Positions 56,201 to 64,000 of a DNA stretch of 64,000 nt are shown here, one piece after another. Source of the stretch: Leuctra nigra. Its lineage: Eukaryota; Arthropoda; Insecta; Plecoptera; Leuctridae. Within the stretch, counting starts at the first letter, position 1. Every line of letters begins with the position of its first letter. The DNA is taken from NCBI GenBank assembly GCA_934045905.1, contig OW203762.1, positions 28,180,345-28,244,344 of the forward strand, written 5' to 3'. Under the pieces are notes generated by a model that was not told the DNA's origin, made no database searches, and worked only from the letters and a program-made list of their open reading frames with translations. Position numbers and translations under genes: made by a program.

Positions 56201-59200
56201 ACAGGGTTAAAGTTGATGAGCCTAATTTCAGACATCTGCAGAACCACTCCGAAGTTTGATTAGTTCAATTGATTGATGTTGCGAACGTCGTTAAAAGTGA
56301 CAGGTTGGGGTAACAGATAGGCTTACATAACGCTGTTTTTCCTTAGTGATTTGGAGCTGGATCAAGAAGCCCCAAAAAACTGCATGATTCATGAAGGCCA
56401 TAGATCAACCCCGAACTGTCTGACGTTCAGATCCGGGTATTATGGGATTTTGATTGACAATGGGTGTGGATCACGGCGATAAAGCAGTGGGATTCAGCGA
56501 CAGCATTTCCCAAGACTTCTTTTTCAGCGAGGAAACGAAACCATTTCCCGTCGTGACTTTGATTGTTTTCTCTCGTTTTATAGCCCAGTCCATTCCGCGC
56601 CGCCAGTTATTTCCTACCCGTCCGGACGACGTACAAGACCGAGGGCGTCGGGAGTGATGGAGCTCCGAGCATTAGTACGTCACTGGGTATTGAACTCGGC
56701 GCTATGATCGATGTTTCAGATCTCGACTCTTGTGACGCATCGAGAGCGGCCGCTATGCGGGGAGAGGAGTCTGAGGGCCGTCGCCCGCGTCGGCCAGGCG
56801 GTCAACTTGGCCGTCGAGAGGTTCGTGACCGTCGGCGAGACGATCGCCGACGACAACCCCGAGATCAAGGTCGACATGTACGAGGCGTGCAGAGAGGCGC
56901 GGGCGGCGGGTAAGTCGACAAACCATCCTCTCCGGGAACCATGTTCATTCTGGAAAACACCTCCATAGTTAATCATATAGGAAAGTACAGCTTCAATCCA
57001 ATATGGTAATATAATGTAATTCTCACATAGTTTTACTTCACGTTAGATAGCTCATGGAGTTTTAAAATTTTTGTTTTATGACTTATTTAGGCTGCATTTC
57101 ACCAAGATTCTAAACCCGGTTTAGAGTCGGTAAACCTGGTTTAGGGACCTCTAAACCTGGTTTACCGCCTCTAACCCGGGTTTAGAATCTTGGTGAAATG
57201 CAGCCTTAGTTACAAACGTATAACTTTATGTGATTGGTTTTCTATTAGTTTCCATATTCACTTCAAAATAACTTTTTGACACAAAATATAACAATTTTAT
57301 TCAGAAGAAGTTTTTGCGCTCCAGCCGTTTTATTTGAACGACTCCATTGTGGGCTCGGGATTGGGTAGGGGTAAGTGATCTGACTTTTATCCTGAATTTC
57401 AAGCAGGGAAATAATGATTTCGAAAAGAGCTGCGGTTTATTTGCGTCTCTCGGGGCCGCCTCTTCTGCATTTCCCTGCCTCTTCTGCCGCGAATTATTCC
57501 CCCGGGATTAAGCCTGGAGCATCCGAGGTCGGCGGTATAAATGACTGATTAAACCTGGATTATATACAGCTTTGAGCAATAACTCATCTGCTGAATAATT
57601 GAGAATTGAACTGGCCCGTTCGTTGCTAAGGAGTAGGACAGGAGGTTAAAATATTGAAAGACGTATTTTCATGTCAAATATTTCAGTCTAGGTTGACCTC
57701 TAATGGGCGGGATTGCGCCGATGCCATGACTGGCCCTTAGAAAGCGAGAAAGTCAGCCTACGTAATTCTAACCCTTAGGCTGCAAACACACGGGGCGTTT
57801 TTTTGCACGCCTAGCCGAAGCGTTCGAACGCCGGTGAGACGCCGAGAAGATAGGTAGCATTGAGTCTTATATGGGAGCGAACAGACGAGGCGGTTTATAC
57901 ACGCGGCGTTTTTTTCCATGCCGGCCAGACGCGACATGTCGCGTTTATTTTCCTGCCCACCCCGGAAGTCGTTAAAATGAAACACATTGGTTTAAATGAG
58001 AGCAAACACACCCGGCGTTTATTTCACGCGACGTATTTGTACAGCTGGCATAGCATGACCTTGACAGCTTCTAAAACCGTCGCGTTTTGCACGCCCCGTG
58101 TGTTCGACCAAGAAAAACGTCGCGTGTTTTCTCATGCCCTGCGTGTTCGACCAAGAAAAACGTCGCGGTTTTTTCCACGCCGCGTCTGGGCAGGAAAAAA
58201 ACGCCCTGTGTGTTTGCAGCCTTAAACTTTATAAAAAACTTGACTCTAGTCGGAAAAGATAATATAACCTCGCTTGTTTTCACGTAAATTGCTCTTTTTT
58301 ATTGCTGATGTACGCCGCGCGGTATGATGTAGTAAATAAAATGTAGCATAACTTTATGTAGAATGAAATATTGCCATGCCGACTCCATAAAAGACAAACA
58401 GTTCCACTCGTAAAAGTGCGCTCTCATCCCCATGTAGGTACACAACAATATTGTTGTATCTTTTACCCTATGCTTTTACTATGGTTGGGTTGGGTGGTTG
58501 CGTTTTTTTATGGACATGGATTTTTTGCATAATATCTGAAACTTGTGTGATGGGATGGTTTATAAAGGCAATGGTCCGAAAATTAGAACTGTCCAATCCA
58601 AATACTGTGACAAACTTTGGTTTCTGATATTTTATTCGTCCCAAATCGATTTGTAAAAATGGCAGCTTAACAGCTGTAGGATTACCGAAAAGCTAATTTC
58701 AATTAATGTAGTTACTACATTATTTATAATTATTTAAGAATAGGTACACAATTACCTACATGTAATATAACATACTTAAAGCATACTTAAAGTAATCAAA
58801 TGTGTTTTTTCTGATGACCTCAGAAAACTTGAAACTTGAAACAGAATGACTTGAAAATATTTGCCAACTGTGGGTTCGAATCATACAGTTGGCAAATATT
58901 TTCAATTTGCAGTTGGTATAAAGTTATGTTCGCCTGCCATGCCACCACTATTTTCAACACTTTCTCCACCAAAATGGTATAAAAAGCACTTCAAATCTGC
59001 AATGATAATGTGAACTGCTTTACCATTTGGAAGGAAGATCGGGGTGAAAAGTGGAGACAAACGAACATAATGATTAACATCTTTTGTAAGTACTGTTCAA
59101 GGACACACTCTGTATCCAGAAGTCTTAATGAGCCACCCCTGCCTCGACCTTGGCTGCTATAAACGTCCCGGTGTTATCAGTGGCGAAGCTGCGAGTGGAG

Positions 59201-62200
59201 TTGATTGATGAACAGGGATATCAGATTGTTTTGCCGTGCCCAGGGATCATCTGGATTGTGCGGATACCTGCGTGCGTGACGCAAGAAGTATCTTCCAGTC
59301 ACAAGGATAGATCGCAATCGCGCTAATGTTTTGCTCACATTTCACAATCGCGGATCAGTTTTCTTATGGGGGTTTGTTTTGCAATCCGGATCAGCTTATT
59401 TTGTATTGCATTTTTATTTTTTTAAACGGTTGAAAGATTATTAATTTTGTTTTTCTCAAAACAAATAGAATTTTCATATGGTGTTTTGTAGGATATTAAT
59501 AATTTTGAGAATAGAAACATAAAAAATCCACGAAAGAAACTTCAAAACTACCCTGCATCTGTGCACTGTAAATTATCGATTTTGGTGTTTATGTAAAATA
59601 CTAATATAATGGGTTCTTGTAAAATAGAACCTATCGCTGAAATGAATTTACATTTTACAATAATGAATTAAACCTTTTTACTTAAAGTTTCTGCTATTCA
59701 TACAATATACAATATCCTATGCAGGAGGAGCCATGATAGATTCTTTTTACTATAATTCTTCTTGAATATTATTAACTGCAATAATATGAAAACTTCACAA
59801 ACACTGAATGAAATTATAGCCAACTGACATTTCAAAGATGAAAATCCTGGTGATTCACTTGTCACTTATCTGTGATGAAATGTAGGAATTAGAAACAAAT
59901 TAGGTTTGTAAAAAAAGTATATGCTGGATATGAACAATCGAATTGAGACATAGCTGTTTATTTTGTATGTGTATTTGCGCAGGTGGTGCTATCGAAAAAC
60001 TGTGCGAAGCGGCGCTGGAAGATTCGCTGCGGGATCGGGGAGCGGTGGTGCGCGCTGCTCGCTGTTTACTTGGCTCTGTAACGCGCGTGCTTCTGCTAGC
60101 GGACATTGTGGTGGTCAAACAGCTCTTACTAGCTAAAGACAAGGTACAGTAATACATACATTCAGTATTGTTTCCCAACTTCTGCTGTAAAAGAGGAGGT
60201 GGTCTTTATGGAGCAGAAGCAGCCAAAATATTTTACTTTTGTTTGGTAAAATTAAAAATAAAATCACTGTTTTTATTTTTTTATTTTTTTGAAAATGTTC
60301 TCATAATTCGGGAAACACACATGATACATGATCCCATTATGCATGATATGCTGGGCAGAATTCTAACTGGGCATTTAATAATTAATAATGCTCTCAGCAA
60401 GCCAGAATGGCTAATTGTTTGGCATCCCATTGAAGATGACACTTTCTCCTAGAATGTGGTGGAGTTAGCTCCACCCCTCAACCTGACATTGTTGGAAGGG
60501 GAAATAGATAATAAATACCTACTCTTCTCCTCTTTGCTTCGCTGTAAAGTATTACATAGGTACCTGCAGTGGCGGTCTGGCCCGGGGTGCCGGGATGCGT
60601 TCGCATCCCGGGCCCCTGTCGTTTAAGGGCCCCTTTTCCCTTATTACGGGCCCCTAAATACATTTTACTGTCGTTTTTCATATTAAACCAGCATTTTTAG
60701 TCATTTCACATAAATTTTTTCTATCTCTACTTTGTTTTACGGGCCCTGTCACATGTTTATCCGGGCCCTTTGCCTCATCGCATTTCGGTCCTTTTCATCC
60801 CAGACCGCCCCTGGGTACCTGTACCTACCTACTAATGTGCAGACATCAATCAATGTTAAATCAAGTAGGTACCTACCTTACCTACCAGATTTAATAAGTC
60901 ATGAAATTTCCTGGAAATGTGATTCGATGTACATGAGTTACAATCTATATATTCTGGAGTGAAAACAAAACCAATGGTTTATCGAGGTTAAATCAAGGTT
61001 TGGATCATTTTATTTATTGATTGAACAAATGAGGGGCTGCGTTGATAAACCAGCTTATGGTAGTTAGCTGGTTTATGCACTCTTTAGTGGATAGATCAGT
61101 GGACAGCGTTCAGTGGTGTGTTTACTACAAGTCCTGACAGTTGGAGCCTGTGTTATTCCTTCCATAATGATTCTAAACCATATTAAATCTCTTTGTGTCC
61201 CACTTGATTGCATTGTAATATGAAAGTTGTCATCAAATATCTCAGTTAGCCAAACTGGTTAGTTGTATATGGTTTATCAACGCAACCCCTCAAATGTTCT
61301 TGATGCAAAAATGTTTTTCGTGATAAGCCAGTTGACAGGTATTTTTCACATTTCAGCCAATCAAAGGATTTTACTCAAAAATTATGCGTGTGTGTACAAC
61401 ATTTCAAATTGATGGGTTTATCGGTATGACCATGAGAGGTAAAGACAAACAAACAGAGAAGTGCAAGAAGAGTATAATGTATTATGAGTCAGTGTGTTTT
61501 GGGTACCTTCCCTTCTGCTCTATAATAACGAAGGAGTGAAGTGTGGAAAATACAATTTTGTCACAGAAAAAGTTCTTAGGACCAGTAGGACCAAGTCTCT
61601 AGTTACAATGTTCATGTCTCATAAAATTTTCTGTAATTCAAAATGTATCTAAAGTGACTTGTTTTTACAGCAATCTGTCAGGATTATGAAAAGTGAAAAT
61701 AGATTTGTTTTTGTAGGTGGCCCGTAGTCTGGGTCGTCTCGAGAGTGTTACCAACTTCACGGAGTTCGTGAAGGCGTTCAGCCAGTTTGGTGCTGAAATG
61801 GTGGAGTTGGCGCACATGACTGGCGACAGACAGAACGACATGAAAGATGAGAGAAGGAGAGCGCAAATGGCGGCAGCTAGACAAGTGCTGGAAAGATCAA
61901 CGATGATGCTGCTCACTTCCTCCAAGGTACGCTTCCAACTTGCGTGTACATTTGCAAAAAGTAAAATGTTTCTTCTAAAATCGATAGATCTATCTATGAG
62001 ATTCGGTAAGGCAAGTGGAACTTACAAAACACTGTATGAGTAATAGTATGAACAGAAAAAGTATTTTTTCATTATTAATTAATTTTCTAATATCTTTTTT
62101 TTTATTCATTTTTTATTTTTTATTAACTGGTTTTTCATAAAATAAGCATTAATTTTCTAGTCAGGGTAGACTTAATAATACAAGAAGCTGGTACATAAAT

Positions 62201-63690
62201 AAAATATATGCAGAGTACATTTCTACATTTTTATTGTACTACCTACAAGAATCCTTATTACTCGGGTCTATAGATACAACTACGTTTTTACACTATTTCA
62301 AACAGTAAACTTTTTATCTCTGTGTCTGTACCATGTTGCTTGAGCATCGTGAAACAGCTTGAAGTAAAGTGTTGTCACTGCTATGTGTGTAGACTTGCCT
62401 GCGCCACCCGGACTGCCCCTCGGCACGGGAGAACCGGGACACAGTGTTCTGCCAGATGCGGCGTGCCATGGACCTCATACACTACGTCGTGAAGGACGGC
62501 GTTCTCGACTCCGCTGCTCAGCTCCAGCTCAGCGGGTGCTCGCCAGGAGACTTCCCGCTCGCCAACGAGGTATGCAAACGAATTGCCCTGTTATTGCCAT
62601 TACTTGTGCATACAAAGTAAAAACTGTTTTCTATTTTTACCTTCTCCTAATCACAAATACTGCTTGATTCCAGTGGAGTACCTACATCACACTCTCGGTT
62701 AGAGAGAGTTGTAACTCAAACACTTTTCGAGATAGTTATGTCAAATAATTCATAATTTTAAGCTCTATTTGAAATTTTTGTAAGATAACATTTCAACTCT
62801 AGAGTCTAACCCCAAGAACTCCACATTTTCTTTAAGGATATAGGAGTTCAGTCGACTTGACGAGGTCCAGTTATGCTCATCAATGAAAACGAGTATTCAG
62901 ATTCACTCACGCAATGTAGTGATTTGAGAGATACAACAGTTTCTTTCTGTGGTGCAAAAAGCATGTACACTCCTGGACACTGAAATTAGCCTGCGGTCAA
63001 TGTTCAAGTGGCACCATGGCTAGTATTTATTTATTTATTTAAAGTAATTTTTCGGCCCTAAACTCACACTAGCTATCCGGTCTTTGTGCCAAAAAATTAC
63101 ATTAAAATAAATGTTAAATACTAGCCGTAGTACAACTTGAACATTGACCGCGGGCCAATTTCAGTGTCCAGGAGTGTATATAGTTGCTAAAAATCCCTTT
63201 AAATTAGGAAATGAACTGCAGGTACTGCAGGTGCTGGTGGTTGTTCGTTTTAAATTCTGTTGATTTATTCCTCAATTTCTTCTTTGATAGTAGACTCTTC
63301 AAGTGCTGGAAATTCAATTATTCAATAACAAAATGTGTAGGTACACTACCGTAATACATTAAGAATAAAATAATGTTATGTTCTTTTTACAACACATGCA
63401 TTACGGCGTACTAACACATTGTCACCGCCTTGCAGGAGGACTGGGACGTGAGTCGTACGGTGTCCGGTGCTTTGAAGCATTTCGAGGACCTGGTTGAGAT
63501 GACTCGACTGACGCTACTCGGCCCCGGCTGCAAGGAGCGTCTGGCCGTCGCACTCGACACCATCGTCGAGAGAACGCAAGACTTCACGGACTCTGCGTAC
63601 ACCAGTCACGAACACCGCGAGAACATCCTTTTACTATGCGATCGAGCCAAGCTAGAACTTAACCAATTGCTACGAGTCGGTGTGAGCTTA
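47138..63690 (+). CDS. CTNNAL1: Alpha-catulin, 5' and middle part (runs off right edge)
   Basis: Alpha-catulin is a vinculin/alpha-catenin family cytoskeletal scaffold linked to Rho signalling and dystrophin-associated complexes. Six exons join in frame: 47138-47224, 56720-56909, 59983-60143, 61717-61926, 62393-62569 and 63436-63690, giving 360 residues so far. Exon 1 encodes ALEIRTKSIEQTLIPLVKQ and exon 2 continues ISTLVTHRERP, the conserved family N-terminus. RVGQAVNLAVERFVTVGE, SVTRVLLLADIVVVKQ, FGAEMVELAHMTGDRQND and DFTDSAYTSHEHRENIL follow in the order known for vertebrate alpha-catulin. This order and motif content distinguishes it from alpha-catenin. Introns are phase 0 or 1 with proper GT-AG. 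Intron 1 is 9.5 kb. The C-terminal half lies beyond the window. The symbol is by homology. Confidence 0.92.
50061..50084 (+). CDS. Candidate alternative first exon of alpha-catulin
   Basis: ATGGCAGCGCTGTCTGATAG plus ACAG encodes MAALSDRQ and ends at a consensus donor CAG|GTAAGG in phase 0, exactly the phase exon 2 needs. +4 is G. Inferred only from phase and splice site; transcript evidence is required. Confidence 0.3.
51200..51235 (-). mobile_element. tRNA-like B box, SINE fragment
   Basis: On the minus strand GGCAGGGTTCGATTCCCATC contains a strong pol III B box. No acceptor stem or A box could be assembled around it, so a SINE remnant is more likely than a tRNA. Confidence 0.35.
51426..51611. 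mobile_element. MITE family 'CACTCCTGGACAC', copy 1
   Basis: Inverted ends CACTCCTGGACACTGAAATT and (reverse) CCGTGTCCAGGAGT, with GGTCCGCGGTCAATGTTCA mirrored inside. A second copy lies at 62969-63176 in the same gene. Confidence 0.8.
53185..53420. repeat. Two tandem SINE-like units around a TAA microsatellite
   Basis: Two about 90-bp copies (starting at about 53185 and 53297) read ACTTGACTAACGCCGG...GAGAGTCCCGGACTCGATTC...CTGAATCCTGACTGA, separated by a (TAA)n run. GGACTCGATTCC resembles a pol III B box, so a tRNA-derived SINE is likely. Confidence 0.7.
53511..53950. mobile_element. hAT-like MITE rich in GGTTCGGTTCGG
   Basis: The left part (GGATGGGGCGAAGCGGTTCG, AACCGAACCGAACC) mirrors the right part (GGTTCGGTTCGGTT...GAGGTTCGTCCAACCC). 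The ends resemble hAT termini, but a clean 8-bp duplication was not found. Confidence 0.55.
56720..56909 (+). CDS. CTNNAL1: Alpha-catulin exon 2
   Basis: Encodes ISTLVTHRERPLCGERSLRA, then VGQAVNLAVERFVTVGETIA and EIKVDMYEACREARAA, the first vinculin-type helices. GC-rich. Acceptor TTTCAG; donor GTAAGT at 56910, phase 1. Confidence 0.93.
57090..57205. mobile_element. 116-bp palindromic PIF/Harbinger-like MITE
   Basis: GGCTGCATTTCACCAAGATT and its exact reverse complement form the ends; the centre repeats CTAAACC(C/T)GGTTTA. TTA flanks both sides (57087-57089, 57206-57208), the 3-bp duplication of PIF/Harbinger elements. Confidence 0.82.
57778..58221. mobile_element. 444-bp PIF/Harbinger-like MITE
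   Basis: Ends GGCTGCAAACACACGGGGCG and the near reverse complement (right arm AACGCCCTGTGTGTTTGCAGCC region) with TTA on both sides (57775-57777, 58222-58224). The interior repeats GGCGTTTTTTTGCACGCC-like motifs on both strands. It shares the GGCTGC termini with the 116-bp element nearby. Confidence 0.82.
58851..58905. repeat. Perfect 21-bp hairpin with tRNA-like loop
   Basis: TTGAAAATATTTGCCAACTG(T) at 58851-58871 is exactly complementary to 58885-58905. The 13-base loop GGGTTCGAATCAT looks like a tRNA T-loop/B box. Confidence 0.85.
58906..59982. other. Rest of alpha-catulin intron 2
   Basis: AT-rich sequence with no element boundaries or coding similarity seen. Confidence 0.45.
59983..60143 (+). 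CDS. CTNNAL1: Alpha-catulin exon 3
   Basis: Encodes GAIEKLCEAALEDSLRDRGA, VVRAARCLLGSVTRVLLLAD and IVVVKQLLLAKDK. Phase-1 acceptor completes Gly with exon 2; donor GTACAG at 60144, phase 0. Confidence 0.92.
60567..60813. mobile_element. 247-bp hAT MITE with perfect 8-bp duplication
   Basis: CAGTGGCGGTCTGG and CCAGACCGCCCCTG are inverted ends (13 of 14). GGTACCTG occurs at 60559-60566 and 60814-60821. The interior repeats GGGCCC. Confidence 0.9.
61031..61291. mobile_element. 261-bp MITE with 21-bp inverted ends
   Basis: GAGGGGCTGCGTTGATAAAC is mirrored by the right end with one mismatch in 21. AAAT/AAATG flanks suggest a short duplication. Superfamily unknown. Confidence 0.8.
61330..61470. 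repeat. Fragment resembling the palindrome's outer arm
   Basis: CAACATTTCAAATTGATGGG, then GGTATGACC, AAGACAAACAAACAGAG and GTGCAAGAAGAGTA follow the same order as the right end of the 2.45-kb palindrome (about 44085-44215). Probably a diverged single arm. Confidence 0.45.
61717..61926 (+). CDS. CTNNAL1: Alpha-catulin exon 4
   Basis: Encodes VARSLGRLESVTNFTEFVKA, FSQFGAEMVELAHMTGDRQN and AAARQVLERSTMMLLTSSK. Phase 0 at both ends; donor GTACGC. Confidence 0.93.
62393..62569 (+). CDS. CTNNAL1: Alpha-catulin exon 5
   Basis: Encodes TCLRHPDCPSARENRDTVFC, QMRRAMDLIHYVVKDGVLD and a Ser/Gly/Pro loop ending PLANE. Phase 0 at both ends; donor GTATGC. Confidence 0.92.
62969..63176. mobile_element. 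MITE family 'CACTCCTGGACAC', copy 2
   Basis: Ends CACTCCTGGACACTGAAATT and its mirror TTTCAGTGTCCAGGAGTG, flanked by TA on both sides (62967-62968, 63177-63178). Better preserved than the copy at 51426; Tc1/mariner-like by target site. Confidence 0.87.
63436..63690 (+). CDS. CTNNAL1: Alpha-catulin exon 6
   Basis: Encodes EDWDVSRTVSGALKHFEDLV through ERTQDFTDSAYTSHEHRENI to LNQLLRVGVSL. Two donors compete: GTGAGC at 63682 and GTAAGT at 63691, both phase 0; the latter is closer to consensus, so I chose it. The gene continues beyond the window. Confidence 0.88.
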
Positions 63691-64000
63691 GTAAGTTGTC
63701 GGAGGAGAAAGTAATAACTAATTTAATTGATAACAACACTTCATACTTCAAGTTGATTTCATTATCATTTTAATATGAGACAACTCTTTTGTTGATGTTT
63801 AGGTCAGAATCAATAAGCATCAAATTCTGTAAAATTTGTACACCAAACTATCATCCCCGTTCTGTAAAAATTAATGGATGAAGAAATACACGGTATTTGT
63901 ACTGTGCATGACCCAAGTTTCCACTTAAAATTATTAAATCTGTATATCTTGAGGCCTTATCTTGATTGCATTGACTAGTACCTACTCTTTGTTTATGAGC
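63691..64000. other. Start of alpha-catulin intron 6
   Basis: AT-rich sequence after a GTAAGT donor; nothing recognised before the window ends. Confidence 0.55.

Larger units (their letters stand above)
47225..56719. other. Alpha-catulin intron 1 (9.5 kb)
   Basis: From about 48650 onward it is less AT-rich and more repeat-poor than other spacers and holds clusters of plausible transcription-factor sites (for example TAATTAGCAATTAC at about 51838-51851, E-box CCACTTG at about 51811). A G run of over 20 bases lies at about 49253-49275. MITEs, a SINE pair and a possible alternative first exon are listed separately. No other gene recognised. Confidence 0.5.

Noticed and set aside
57758..58287. 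ORFs of 70-121 codons on both strands
   Set aside because: Lie inside the 444-bp MITE and reflect its internal repeats.

Overview
This is a window of animal nuclear DNA, most likely from an arthropod and probably an insect. The genes are split by GT-AG introns, coding exons are GC-richer than the AT-rich introns, and the proteins match insect families. The window is dense with short non-autonomous DNA transposons. I cannot fix the order from sequence alone. No bacterial operons, rRNA genes or CRISPR arrays were seen.

There are four host genes, all on the + strand. (1) A septin of the Septin-7/peanut type spans about 1017-10434 in eight recognisable coding exons; its initiator exon lies upstream or was not recognised. 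(2) A two-exon, apparently complete, GPI-anchored alkaline phosphatase lies at 31962-35510. A 133-bp block containing the end of its first exon and the splice donor is tandemly repeated seven times. (3) A six-exon gene at 37979-45176 encodes about 747 residues with four trihelix (Myb/SANT-like) DNA-binding domains. Each domain sits on its own exon and every intron is phase 1. (4) An alpha-catulin gene runs from 47138 past the right edge, with a 9.5-kb first intron and six exons visible.

The spacer between septin and phosphatase is mostly transposon. A composite hAT-like element of 8.55 kb (18127-26681) has 22-bp terminal inverted repeats and a perfect 8-bp target duplication. It holds a degenerate tandem array split by a later insertion. 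That insertion contains a CR1-like LINE with an intact 600-codon ORF1 and an ORF2 of about 1,000 codons. The two ORFs are in the same frame, separated only by UAG in a context that fits the known CAR-YYA stop-readthrough motif. ORF2 has no AUG ahead of its endonuclease active-site residues.

Other mobile DNA includes at least five more hAT-type miniature elements with 8-bp duplications, two PIF/Harbinger-like elements with TTA duplications, several TA-flanked elements, tRNA-derived SINE fragments, and a 2.4-kb palindrome inside the trihelix gene.

The genes do not form an obvious pathway. Septin acts in the cytoskeleton and cytokinesis, alpha-catulin at cytoskeletal and Rho-signalling scaffolds, the phosphatase at the outer membrane surface, and the trihelix protein presumably in the nucleus. 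The strongest leads for something undescribed are the LINE readthrough architecture, the trihelix exon series, the tandem phosphatase exon block and the intronic palindrome.
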